The notes under the pieces: model-generated | What the model was told of the DNA's origin: nothing | What the model saw: only the letters and a program-made list of their open reading frames with translations | Databases searched by the model: none | NCBI GenBank assembly: GCA_034766995.1 | Contig: CM068320.1 | Span: forward strand, 7,816,501-7,880,500 | From: Acanthacorydalis orientalis | Lineage: Eukaryota > Arthropoda > Insecta > Megaloptera > Corydalidae | Length of the DNA: 64,000 nucleotides | Direction: 5' to 3' | Position numbers and translations under genes: made by a program | Shown: piece after piece, positions 25,544-38,084 of the stretch | Layout: every line of letters begins with the position of its first letter | Position numbering within the stretch: position 1 is the first letter of the stretch

Positions 25544-25699
25544 TCAATTACAATAGAGACAATAGAAGCCCAAATCAAAAAAATCCCCTTGCAATTTGTT
25601 CGCAACATATTCGTTCCTATAAATAGAGGGGATAATCATAGATAAAATTTTTCATCTGAATAATTTTTGCATGATTTGTTAAATAATTTATTTGTTATA

Positions 25700-25768
25700 C
25701 CAGGAGGCTCTGACCCTTACCTGCTACGCTTGCCGACAACGGTGGCTCCCCCTCCGCTCGCTTCGTTT
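25700..25768. other. Sharp GC-rich island, unidentified
   Basis: About 65 bases with high GC content and several CpG sit in DNA that is otherwise about three-quarters AT. One plus-strand frame, right after a splice-acceptor-like ttgttataccag, reads GGSDPYLLRLPTTVAPPPLA then SFIIHLIS and TAG. The boundaries are abrupt on both sides. It could be a short terminal exon, a fragment of foreign or organellar DNA, or a small retroposed RNA. I recognise no family. Confidence 0.3.
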
Positions 25769-25788
25769 ATTATTCACTTAATATCGTA

Positions 25789-25789
<1 letters not shown>

Positions 25790-25830
<41 letters not shown>
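25790..25830. repeat. (TA)n array
   Basis: About 20 TA units. Confidence 0.95.
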
Positions 25831-25833
<3 letters not shown>

Positions 25834-26954
25834 AATATGTGTATATAATCATTCTCATAAATGAACTGCAACGCAGTTGTTTTATAAAGTCGCAAATTTC
25901 ATTTTATAATTCTTCGTGAAAATTTCGTTTAACTTGATTAATTAATTAACAAATTAATTTAATACAAAATCTCTACACGTTTTTTAATAATAAATACTTC
26001 TGTTCGTTTTTTGAAATTTTACGGAATATTTTTTTATATATAGATAGATAAGATTATTATAGAAATAAAAGTGTATGTCATACCTGTTTATAATGTTTTA
26101 TAAACACATTAATTCTAATTGTTATAACTTAGAAATTACAAAAAAATGGAATTATAAAAATAAAAAACTGATAAGTAACAGAGACATATAGATAAATATT
26201 TAATAATATTTTTATCAAATAGTATAAGTTTATTTTTAAAAATATCATTCGATGTAATTCATTTTTTTAAACAGCAAGAAACAGACTTAAATGTAACTTA
26301 GATTGATCAAAAATTCAACATTCAAAATCGTCCATCAAAAATGTGTCTATAATAAATTTATCTTATTTACTAAATGGAAAATAGTTAGATGGAATTTGAA
26401 ACAAGTCTTCAAAATTAGTAGAAATTATTTAAATTATAATACGTGTTTATAAAACAAATGTATAACAGTTAATAATACAAAGTAATAAAATTACACTGCA
26501 AAAAATATTTTATTTCTCCTAAGCACTATCAAATTCTCCTCGGTTTTTTTATACTGTCTGATAAAATCCGTAACTGTTTTCTGACTTTGTAAAGATTTTC
26601 ACAAAAGTTATAATAGTATTTTATAATACAATTTATATCTAATATTTTAATTAAACAATCACTTTTATTTTCGTTTCAAAAAAAAACATACCGCAAAAAA
26701 TATACTTCACACCTTTTCACATGTGTTTGTAATTTTATTACATTTTTTGTAGCTTATTCACGGCTGTTTTTATTTTCGAGTGGTCCATAACATACTGTGC
26801 ATCTGCGACTGACTGTTTCACATGTTTATCACGCCATATTCTCTACATATGTTGACAGTAGTAGATTTATTCCCCTATTTCAAATATAATAGACTTAAAG
26901 TAATTTCCACTTTCCTTTAGTGATTTACATTTTATGGAAACTTTTATGTATTGT

Positions 26955-26956
<2 letters not shown>
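25831..26956. other. AT-rich tract
   Basis: Nothing recognised on either strand. Confidence 0.55.
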
Positions 26957-27023
<67 letters not shown>

Positions 27024-27063
27024 TAATATATATATATATATATATATATATACTAATATATAC
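26957..27063. repeat. (TA)n array with CACTAATA interruptions
   Basis: More than 40 TA units in three blocks. The 70-codon frame across it is Tyr-Ile repeat only. Confidence 0.95.
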
Positions 27064-29098
27064 AGAAGTTGACCCAAAAACATCAAAAAGATTTTATTTA
27101 TCTCTAGATTTTTTTATTTCTAAGCATATCTTTTTTTTATTCATCTTGAGAAGTACTTCTTAAAAAAAGTCAAAATAAAACATCAACTGAGTGAATAATA
27201 AATAATGAAACTACAGCTTAAAAGTGATTATTTGTTTAGTTAACTTTTAAACCATTTACTTTATAAAAGTGTTCTTTTTTTTAAAAAAAAAACAAAGATA
27301 AATTGCGCTATTAAATATATTTTAGATTTTTTATCGCTGTTATTTAATAATGTATTTACTTTCTGGTTTTAACTTGAAAATAGTTCCTTTGAAATTAAAT
27401 TTTTAATTATTTTGAAATTGAATATTCTTATTGATTAGAAATATATATGGGAATATCATAATTTGTTGATAAATTAAAAAAAATACATGCTTGTATTAAA
27501 AACGTTAAGCGTAACTTTATAGAAATGTTATTTTAGTTAAAGTTTTTATAAATCTACTCCATATTTCTTTCAATTAAATTAAGAATTAAATTGAGATTAA
27601 TTTATTCATTAATTGTGTTTGCATCGTTTTAATTATTCGTTTGTGTATTTCTCAGAACTAGTAAATATAATACCGTAAATCGTTCATTCATCATTTATTT
27701 TATTTTTAAAGAATTTCTTATCAGATTTGTTACAAACCATAAAAATATGTCTATAAATTACATTATGAAGAAGAAAATAAAACGTTGAAAATATTTTTAT
27801 CGCGACAGATAACCACACTTTCCAATACTAATAATTCAAATGTTTGTTTCCTCTGTAGCTATTAAATTGGTAAGAAAATAATTGCGGTTTTGGTGTTCTG
27901 AATTTTAACTTTAATTTATTTCAATGAAAGTATCATTTAATTGTGTTCATGTTAATATTATTTTAAAGTGCACTTTCGGTCCGTATTTTGTCATGTATTT
28001 CGGTACATATCAATTGGATTCATCATCCACTGGAGATTTTGTAATCAATATTGTATGCGCAGTAATTGATTCGGGTTAGTTAATCTTGTTCTTTATGATA
28101 TTTAATCTTATATACTATTATAATTTTAAAAAATCATATAAAAGTAAGTTATTAAATTAACAATATAGTTGTTCATGTCAACACCCTCGATCTCGTTCGT
28201 GAAGTTCTTGATAATTTTCATTCTTTTCGATCATTCGAGATTCTAACATCTACGATTATTTTCAGTTCGTATGCCACCTTCAAATGGATTTATATAAAAG
28301 ATTTTAATTCTATTTCAGGACCATTTACATATATTTTAACAAGGATACGGTTTAAAATTTTAAACTATAATCTAAACTATTGCGTTACTATTTATTTTTA
28401 TATGTTCGTTTTGTATATTATTTTTTGAAATTGATTAATTACTTCATGATCAATAGAAATTATGACAAATGTTCTCCTTGCTTTAATTTATTTCACATTA
28501 ATAAAATAATATGAAATAAATCATTAATACTCAGAATATGTATTATTTCGGACGAAAAAATTCGTTAAACTTAAAATTTATGGAAAAATGGCAAAATTAA
28601 TTCCTCTCGAGAAGAAATGCGCTGAGATGTACAGAAACTCGTTTAACAGAAATTCACTGATACGATAAGGATTTGATTAAACATTCCCTTCATCGACTGA
28701 TAATTTTATATATTTCTAGAACAACTCTTTAACATTTTTAAAAATAATTTTTTAAGACTTTTATTTCAAGTACTACTCAATACTTTTTATTATATATAGA
28801 TTTCCTTTATTTTTGACTTTATAACCGTACGAGTATATCCAGTAACTATTTATTAGTTTGATATTGATAAAAATAAGAACAAAAAACACAATTTCAGAAA
28901 TATATCTGAAACCATCTCGACAGTTAGTAAACAGCTTCATAAAGTCATTGGAACAAAACGGTGTTAACTAGAGAAATAGTTCATTTAACGATTTTGATCG
29001 TTTCACTTAGCTTAAGTCAAAAATAATGGTATGAGTTGTTCATTACAATTTAAATAGTTTTACAATATCTACAAATTGAGATACATATAAACATAAAT

Positions 29099-29101
<3 letters not shown>
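27064..29101. other. AT-rich tract; short frame at 27924-28079
   Basis: Only one short frame stands out. An ATG at 27924 opens a 51-codon frame with more balanced composition (CTFGPYFVMYFGTYQLDSSS, then TGDFVINIVCAVIDSG and TAG). It has no recognised homology and may be chance. Confidence 0.3.
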
Positions 29102-29137
<36 letters not shown>

Positions 29138-29140
29138 GTA
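29102..29140. repeat. (TA)n array
   Basis: TA repeat ending in tgtatatgta. Confidence 0.9.
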
Positions 29141-30375
29141 TTATAATCCCGGATAAAATACTTAAGTTATTTATATATTTTTTATTTTCAAAGAAAGTTT
29201 TTTTCATTAATAAAATTTTCTTTTCAATTATGTGACACATTAAGTTAACTGATTTTTACACTATGTCTGCTTATTTTATATTATAACTTAAAGTAAAATA
29301 TTTCCACAACTTATAATAATTACATACTTCTATCAGAAGTTTAGTTTAACGGAATACTCCTTTGAAGTGAAAATAATTCAGAGGTAATTCTTTTAATTGA
29401 TTAATAATGTTTGTTGAAACTAGCAAAAAGATGTTATTTATATTTTAATATGTAATAATAACTCTGGATTCCATACTCGATAATAATTTAAATAGTTATT
29501 AAATAGCAAAGTACTAATATTATTTTTTTACTACTAATATTAATTGTTATTATTTTACAAATATTTTTTTCAATCATATTCTCATTTATTAAATCTCAAT
29601 AATAATATAAATTGTCTCCTACAAATAATAATAGAGTTAAAAAAATTAAATGCATGAAAATGACTTAAAAATGATAAAAACCGTAAAATAAAATAAAACA
29701 AATTTAAACAATTCTAGATCATACAGATGCAAATTTAACGTAAAATAAATTACCCATAAACATATAAACAAGTCTTTTGAAGTATTTAATGTAACATTCA
29801 ATATAAATCTCGTAAAACAAACCGAATTTCAGTCACAAATACTTACAATATAATTAACACCACAAAGAACGTTCCGAGCCAAAATTACAAAAAAAGCATT
29901 AATGATATAGAAAAAGAAAACAATTTCAAAGAAAAACATGGGAACAAAAACTCAAACAAATAACATATCGTTTATTTGCAATACACGTGGTACAATTTGT
30001 TTTCTAATTTTGAGATTTAAGCAAAAATTGATTCGAATAACACTGTATTTTTATCATAAATAATAATATATATTTAATTTCATTAAATGTACACGTATCT
30101 TTGTTTAATTTACTGTCTGTGCCTTCAACAATTTCAGTTATTATAGACAGATCAGACTAAGATTTTCCAAAAAGATGGAAAGACTATGCTTTTTATCAAT
30201 TTTATTTTAAAAAGATTTATTTCCATTATCAAACGTAGTTTTATCAAGAACCGTTTATCTTCAAAATTATATAGATATGTTTACTATTCTTTTTGTTATT
30301 AATAAAAACAAATTGCCTATTTGAAATAAAACTTACTTTGAGTCATTACAACTAGAATACTAAGTCAAATAACTA
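29141..30375. other. AT-rich tract
   Basis: Nothing recognised. Confidence 0.55.
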
Positions 30376-31640
30376 TTAAGTAGGTGCCAAAATAATTGTG
30401 GTTTTTACGCATCGAGTATAAAGACACATAGATCAGTTAAAAAATATATTTATTAATCAAAATAAAGACCATTGGCCTGTACATATTTCTTCCAATGGGA
30501 AACAAGATTGTTTATTCCCACAAGAGAGAATTCTGGAGTTCTGGAATTAACGAATTCATCGCAGGCGCTTTGAGCTGATGCTTGATCTTTGAAAACCTTC
30601 TCTCGTAGGAAATTACTCAATTTTTTTTAAAAATAATCTGTCGGATGCAGGTCCGGAGAATAAGTTGGGTGAGGTAAGGTTTCATAACTCAATTCATTTG
30701 ATTTTTTTAAAGTCATCTGTGAGACGTGTGGTCGGAGGCTGTCATGAAGAAGAATTGGTCTTTCTTCGATTTAACTAATGCTGGCCATAAACGATACAAA
30801 TTCTCATATATTTTTTCAATTTTCATGACAATATTATTCTGCTCTTATTGTTCCATCAGAATTTAAGAAGTTGTAGTGAATGATGCCACTTGCCGACCAC
30901 CAAACACCGACCATAATCTTTATTTCATGTAGCACCGGTTTAGTAAACTGTTTTGGTACTTCTTCTCGGTCTAACCACTGTGGTGAACATTACCGATTGT
31001 TGTAGAAAATCCACTTTTAATCACATATGACAATTCGATCAAGAAAGGGATCATTTTTGTTAGGAAAAATTGGTGCAGGGCAGAGTTACTCGATTTTCGT
31101 TTAGTTTATACGGCAACCATTCATACAGCTTTTCTGTTTTTCCATTTAGGTTCAAATGTCGTTCAGCTGTTGAAGGATCAACATTGAGTTCTTCTGCCAC
31201 CTCTCGAGATATTTTACGTAGGTCCACTTCAATAATGGTTTTTAAATCATTATTGTCTATAACTAAACGACGTCCACGACCTTCTTCATCAACAAAGTTT
31301 TAGTTTGCATTACGAAATTTTTGAAACCAGTGTTGAGCTGTACGTTCACTAGTTGACTCTTCGTCGAAAACAAATTTGATATTTCAGTTTCTGTTGGTTT
31401 ACGTCCTAATTTAAACTCATACAACAAAATCGTGCCAATTTACTTTTTTTCATTACTAAGAGGTTATATATCCGACAACACTAAAGAATGAAAACAATAG
31501 ACATAAGCTGAAATCAGTAATGCTAATTTCATTTATTACAATGATGTATCACATGACTATAACAAAAGATAACGGTAAATATAAAAATCGGCGGCCGACT
31601 TAAAATGATAAAAACCACAATTAGTTTTGCACCAACCTAA
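30376..31640 (-). mobile_element. Mariner, cecropia type, full length, decayed
   Basis: The ITRs are ttaagtaggtgccaaaataa on the left and, reversed, ttaggttggtgcaaaactaa on the right. These are the cecropia-type mariner ends shared with Hsmar1-like elements. The minus strand reads a mariner transposase in broken frames: RPHVSQMTLKKSNELSYETL (just after the second Asp), LPHPTYSPDLHPTDYF (third Asp, 34 residues from the second), NFLREKVFKDQASAQSA and NSRTPEFSLVGINNLV near the C-terminus. The second motif reads LLHDSLRP instead of LHDNARP. The length of 1265 bp is normal for a mariner. Multiple stops, a poly-A expansion near 30620 and frameshifts make it inactive. Related copies lie at 55591-55920 and 56020-57303. 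Confidence 0.92.
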
Positions 31641-32070
31641 CACAATTACAGTACTAAGTAAGAATTTTATAAATCAAAAAAGAACTGAGATTCAGAAATA
31701 TTAAGAACTAATATTTATAATCTTGCAAATTCTTCTTGAATATTTAATACATTGTCAGTTAAATCCGCGTATATGCATGACATTTTTTTTTTATTTTACT
31801 AAAGTTAAAACTTCAAAACTCCTATCGTTAAAAAATATACTTTCTGAGTTGTGTTAGACTTATAGCAAACAATTGATGATGATGATTGGAAATTTTTTAT
31901 AAAGTAACAAAAAATTATATATATATTATACTAAATATAATAATTAAGCAAATTAATTACAAAACTACTGAATAAATATTGTAAACAAAGAAACAATAGT
32001 CTAAAATACTATGTTATTAATAAGATTGGAGGAAATACATATATAACTTTATTATATACATTATATATTT
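31641..32070. other. AT-rich spacer
   Basis: Nothing recognised. Confidence 0.5.
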
Positions 32071-32076
32071 ATATAT

Positions 32077-32149
<73 letters not shown>

Positions 32150-32157
32150 GATAGAGA
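32071..32157. repeat. (TA)n array with GATA/GA tail
   Basis: About 37 TA units, then gacagatagagagag. Confidence 0.95.
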
Positions 32158-32465
32158 GAGAATTGAAATACAGTATTTGTCGCAATAACAAACATTTCAA
32201 ACGAAACAAAACTTCAAGAAGAGAAACAGTTACCATATAAATTCCTTTCAAAAGCAATAACACGAATTCTTATATATTAAATTTAAATGTATACATCTTC
32301 CATTTATTCCAGATTTATATAGCATAAATAATATCATATAAATAGTAAAAATGACATAAAAAAGATTCAAAATAAACATACTTACAATTAAGAATATTAA
32401 CAATAACGAAAAATAAATATATTAAGAAACATTTTTTAATATTTTAATCAAATTACACGTGTAAG

Positions 32466-32470
<5 letters not shown>

Positions 32471-32533
<63 letters not shown>

Positions 32534-32549
32534 ATACATAAATATATAT

Positions 32550-32618
<69 letters not shown>
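32471..32618. repeat. Compound TA/CATA array
   Basis: About 150 bases of TA units broken by regular tacatacata blocks. Two minus-strand frames over it are low-complexity Tyr/Ile. Confidence 0.95.
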
Positions 32619-35600
32619 AACCACGAAAAATGAAAATAAAATCAATCAAGAATATGCATTAAAATAAAGTGGAATTTGTACACGTGAAAGTACCATGAAA
32701 ACAAAAACATGTAAACAAGTTAGGCGTCCGAGTAACTGGATTATGAAACTGAAAACAACTGTATGGGCGAGTAATGGTTCAGACGATACAGATGAAAGAC
32801 TAACGTAGCATCGCATGAAGAAAGCAAGAAGAATGCAAAATCAAACATTTGGATTTTTGAGTCCTTTTCAAATTATTAAAAAATAAGAATGAAGAATACA
32901 TAGAAAATAAACAGAAAAGTCAAGTAACTAAGAAGTGTAGATCCACGCAACACGGAAGAAAAAATTAGGCAAATATTAGAAGTAAGAATAGAAAGATACC
33001 ACAGTTATAATAAAGTAAATAAACAGAAAGGCCAATAAGGTTAAATTCGAAATAAATGCAACATTAAGAAAGCATAAATTCTAAAACTAGTTAAAATAAA
33101 CAATAATTATAGCAGCTCGATAAAAAATAGTACCAAGTACACACAGAAAGAATCTATACAAATAAAAATAACGAAATATGAGTGAAAAAATATTATGTAA
33201 TAAATCTAATACAAACTCATATTAAAGATCAAAAAATATAAGAAAATACAAAATTACAAACCATAATAATTTTTTTTCAATAGTAAACTATCAGATTAAT
33301 TGACAAAGAATTTTATATTAATAAAAATTAGATTCCTGATTTTTCTCAATATAATTTTAGAATAAATCCCGGTACTTAATAAGTACCGTAATGTAATTCA
33401 TAAGAATCAAAATATATGCCAGAATTATTTTAATTCAAGATGAAAATTCAAATAAGTATTCAAATTTACGGCTCCAAAATCTCAATAGTACAAAAAATAC
33501 CCAAACAAACAATCATCGTGTTATCCCAACAATAAATAACAAAGTCGGTTTTCCGCCTAATATTCACACAATGTCGGCGTACATAATAACCATACTGTGG
33601 TTAAATTATGACAAGTTATCTTATAAATTTGTGTTGTACATTCATGTTTAGATACTTGAGGTTTGTATACTACTTAAGATATTGTTTCCGTAAAGTAGTG
33701 CAGTTAGCAAGGGAGCATTTTGCATAATTGCTAAATTTATTTGAACAATGGAACAGAACTTTCAGGTATTTAGTATACTGTTGCGGTCGGTTGATTTGAC
33801 TATAACTGTTCGTTTCGATTGTCCCAAGTACAGGTATTTCTTCCTAAGATTGATTTGTGTCATTAAAATTAACGACATTTAACGTAATTATAACGTACTG
33901 TTGTTATTCAGTGTTAAAATGTAATTATAAAGGTTATCAGTGACGTAAGATTAGTATGAAATATTCTTAGTATTTTATTTCTTTATAACTTTGTAAATAA
34001 TTGATTTTATTTTATATCATTCAATTAATTAAGTTTATATTTTCATCGAACGATTGATGATTAAATCATATAAAATATGAAAAAAAATAAAAGTAATTTT
34101 TAATCATATCTACATAGCGATAAATTTTAAATTATTTGAAAATAAAAAGTTTGAGTAAACATTTTTTAACAAACTGCAATCTGCATTTTTTCTTAAATTA
34201 ATTTTATAATTTTTATTAAAAAAATAGATATAAATAAATATAGAAAATATATTTTAATGTTTTATTTTTCTCTCAAGCTTTTTCACAATTGCCTAAAAAA
34301 TCTACTTGTCTTCAAATTAAAAAAAAACTGATAAAGTGCATTAACAAATTATTTTAAGTTATATGATTAATACTTAAATATTCATGCAATTTGTATATTT
34401 TTATATAATTAAGAAGTAATTATAAAATGGATTGAAAATACAAATTTTAATAAATAAATGATACTAAAACTACTACAGATAATAAACGAATGCCTAATAG
34501 TATTTTAAATTTTCTTAAAATTTACGAAAAATTATTTTTAACTAATTGTTAATACCGAAAGAACTAAGGACTATCTCAAATAATAATAAACTAATATTTA
34601 TTTCATTAATAATTAATTTACATAATAGTAAGGTAAGTATATAATTTATCATATATTTAAATGGTAATGATCTTTTTTTGACATAATTGAATGTCACTCA
34701 CTCTATTGAAAAACACTATTTGTAATATTTCAGCTGAAGTATACTTCATATAAATTCAAATATAATTTCTATTTTCAATTCAAAATATTTTTTTAATTAT
34801 TTTTATAAGTACTTTCTTTAACAACTTCTCAAAATAAAAAGACATAATATTATTAACTTGGCCTAATCCAATTGAACAGAAGTCCAAAATTTTCTTTTAA
34901 ATCACTTTCTCCCAAGATTTCTTTAAATAAGTTCATTCAATAACAATTTTAGTGTACTATACCAATTATTTAATCAAAATTATACATTGTGGTTTTTGTT
35001 GTTCATTCAGGTATTGAATATAAACATTGTAGAACAAATCCATACGAAAAAAATGTTAAAATTTTGTAAATATAATAATATTATTAGATTTGTATCGATA
35101 CTCCGATACAAAATAAATGAAGCTCAAAAATAATAGCAATTGTACTTGTTAGCTATGTATGACGAGTACACTCGTCATAAAGATGAATTTGAGTAATAAA
35201 ATTATTCATTTTTCAAAAAAATCAAATGCCTTTTCGTTACAATTTAATTCACTTTTACATCAGCTGTATATATTATGTATTTGACGAGTATTTTGTCATC
35301 CCTTCATTTTTGCGACACAATGTAGGTACACACTTTTAAAATAGGGCAGTACAGCTAACAAGTTAATAGAATAGAATAATTTTTTTTACTAAATTTTTCA
35401 CAGCTATAATATTTTGCTTAAAAATCTTTTCTGGAATAAATTCAATGCCTTTATTAATTAATCTTTATTAATTTTGTAGAGCCATTGACAATCAAAGAAG
35501 TTATCATGCAGACAGTAAGGCGGAATACTTTTAGTGGTGGTGAAAAGAACCTCAATTAACAAATAATTTAATATAAAAAACATTTAAATTTTTTTTTCTT

Positions 35601-35720
35601 GTTCCTAAAGACCAACAAATAATGTGTAATGTATATTTTGTTTTATTTTTTACAATACACCCTCTAAAAATTTTTTTAAAAATATTTATTTTCACCCTAG
35701 CTGTAACCTATGAGGTATGT
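32619..35720. other. AT-rich tract, purine-rich at 32700-33250
   Basis: The plus strand of 32700-33250 is purine-rich (a-g-a-a runs), like the 3' tail regions of the LINEs in this window, but no frame gives a convincing motif. Small perfect hairpins occur at 33370-33388, 35089-35112 and 35158-35179. No gene is called. Confidence 0.45.
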
Positions 35721-35789
35721 AACCCCTAAAAATATTGTCTCGTCGTTTTATGATTTTAAAGTGTCCACCTTAACATTGTAAAACAGTAC

Positions 35790-36123
35790 TGAACACTATG
35801 GCGACCGAAAAGCAGCACATTAGTTTTTACATACTTTTCACATTACATTTGAAAAAAATGCTACCGAAACCGCGGAAACAATTTGTTTAGTTTTAGGAGA
35901 AAGTGTTGTGACGCATAAGACATACAAAATATACTAAAACAGTGAAAATGTCCGAAAATTTATTACGTCTTCATCAATTCAAAGCCACTATTTTTTTCGA
36001 CATGGGATTCGTCAATTACTCAAAGTTATACAAAATAATGTGGGATATTTTGAGGAATATGTTTTATTTTTTCATAAATATTCATTTTCTATAAAAAAGG
36101 CACCGAATTAATTTTTATACCTA

Positions 36124-36127
<4 letters not shown>
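35790..36127 (+). mobile_element. Short mariner-derived repeat, copy I
   Basis: This is one of three copies sharing about 200-300 bases. Corrected for one shift, the start reads like a mariner N-terminus: MATEKQHISFYILF, then KKNATETAETICLVLGESVV and THKTYK. It then jumps to a shared block with SENLLRLHQFKA and a 3' end whose reverse complement (ttaggtataaaaattaattc) resembles a mariner ITR, ending at a (TA)n array. The catalytic domain is absent, so I infer an internally deleted short element. The left ITR was not found. Confidence 0.55.

Positions 36128-36168
<41 letters not shown>
36128..36168. repeat. (TA)n array at repeat copy I
   Basis: About 20 TA units directly after the ITR-like end. 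Confidence 0.95.
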
Positions 36169-36173
<5 letters not shown>

Positions 36174-37092
36174 TAATGTTTGTTTAAAAAGGACTAATAT
36201 TTTTATAAATGATAAAAATCTGATCTACTTTTGCTGAAATAACTAGAAAAAAAGAAATGCATAAGTGGGTGTCTGGGTGTAAACTGACTGTTTTTGTCAC
36301 AGAAATTTATGTCTCCATCAGTCGTGGAATAAAATATATTTAATATTGATGAGAAGAAGACGAGTTTGAAATATGTGACCAGAATAAGTTTCATAATTCA
36401 AGAGATATTTCAATCGTGCTAGTTTAGTATAAACTTTCTTTCCTTTCCTTAATTTTTTTCTTGTTTTCTTCGAATGTGAACGGAGACGATGAATTTATTT
36501 AACAACAAAAACTGTTTTTATTACTTGAAATATTCTTAGTTCGTAGTTGTTTCTTAAAAATAAATTAATAAATATTTGTTTTGTGTAATTCACTAACACT
36601 TCTTCAAATATTTTTCGTACTATAAAAAGTTTTAGGAAGGATAGTTAGTATCTTATTGTTCACGAATAAATAAAGTTGTGCCAGTTCGTTTTTAAGGCCA
36701 GTAAACTTGTAAGTTGTTCTAATGTTGTTCGGAATAATTAATGAAATTTTCGTTACTCATTAGAAGTTACTTTTTTCTTTATGTGAAAGTAATTTAAAAA
36801 TTCACTTACGCAGAACTACTTTCGTCTCAGTTTTCATTATTAAATCATTTTTGAGAAGGCTGTCATATACTAAAATAAATTATTTAATTAAATAAGAAAA
36901 TATTTTGTAATTTAAACTCATTATATTTATTATCGATTTAGTTCAATACTATCTATTATTATTAAAATTTTATTTAGTTTACTGCGATTTTTAATTAAAG
37001 AAATATTGATTATTTCAAAATAGTATATTTCATTCTTAAACCTTCCAATTGCCTACAATTATTCATTATTAGTGATTTAATATTATTCTTTA

Positions 37093-37096
<4 letters not shown>
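36169..37096. other. AT-rich tract
   Basis: The minus-strand frame 36203-36394 has no motif. Nothing else recognised. Confidence 0.5.

Positions 37097-37154
<58 letters not shown>
37097..37154. repeat. (TA)n array
   Basis: About 29 TA units. Confidence 0.95.
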
Positions 37155-37155
<1 letters not shown>

Positions 37156-38080
37156 CTTATAAGAACGAGACTTAAAATAAATGTTGAAATTAAAAAATAT
37201 TTTTTCATAAATTTACTTCTCAGTCATCCATAAAAATTACAATATCTTTTTTCTAATCAAAAGTTATCAATATTTGACTTTCTTTTTTATGCTTGTTGCT
37301 TATACTTATTTTGATAACGATGCCACCATCTGCATCTGCAGAAATATATATTTCCCTATTATTTAGTGCTCTGAAAATGATCACAATGCGCATAAGCAGC
37401 AATAGAAAATAATAAATAATTAATTATTTGACATTTTAGATGATAAAAATATTTGTGGTTTGTGGGAAGAGTGGAATAATTGTCTCAAAAGAAAATAAAT
37501 AAAAAACATACTAGTAACATTAAGTAAAAACATTAAATTATATAAAAACATTAATAAGAAAGAAAGCAGTATTAAAAAAAATAAAACAAAAATGTTAATA
37601 TTTACACACTTTAATACGAAGTGATACACGGTTTAAATACATTCAAATGGATTCATCATGGTACGTTATATCTTTTCAGAAATATTTGGCAGTTAAATAA
37701 AATTAATTACATTTTTTATATATTTATATGTTTGTTTAATTGTACTTAATATATAAAATACAATACAATAATATATCAAATATTTAATGAAGGATTCACA
37801 TATTTCAGTATTTTTTTGTCTCACATTATTAATCTTTAAGACAACACATATTTTTTTTTTAAAAAAAAACAATCAACTTACACCAAATGACTATAATAAA
37901 TATCAGTACAGTTACAAAAATGTGTTTACTTATTAAGGATTTTATATTTTTTCTTATATTTATTTACATTTAAATACAAACTGAAATAATATATTACATT
38001 TCATAAATAATGACTTTTATATGCAAAAAAATCTTTTTTTCCTCAATTAAATTTAAACTGAAAATCAAGTCATCATATTT
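37155..38080. other. AT-rich tract
   Basis: The frame 37420-37629 on the minus strand is Phe/Leu-rich and low complexity, so it is not called. A 20-mer at 37363 repeats one at 13634 with a single mismatch. Confidence 0.5.
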
Positions 38081-38084
38081 TAAA

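Noticed and set aside
26951..27163. 70-codon frame rich in Tyr and Ile
   Set aside because: Product of the TA array with no independent coding signal.
31070..31303. 77-codon plus-strand frame
   Set aside because: Antisense to the N-terminal half of the cecropia-type mariner.
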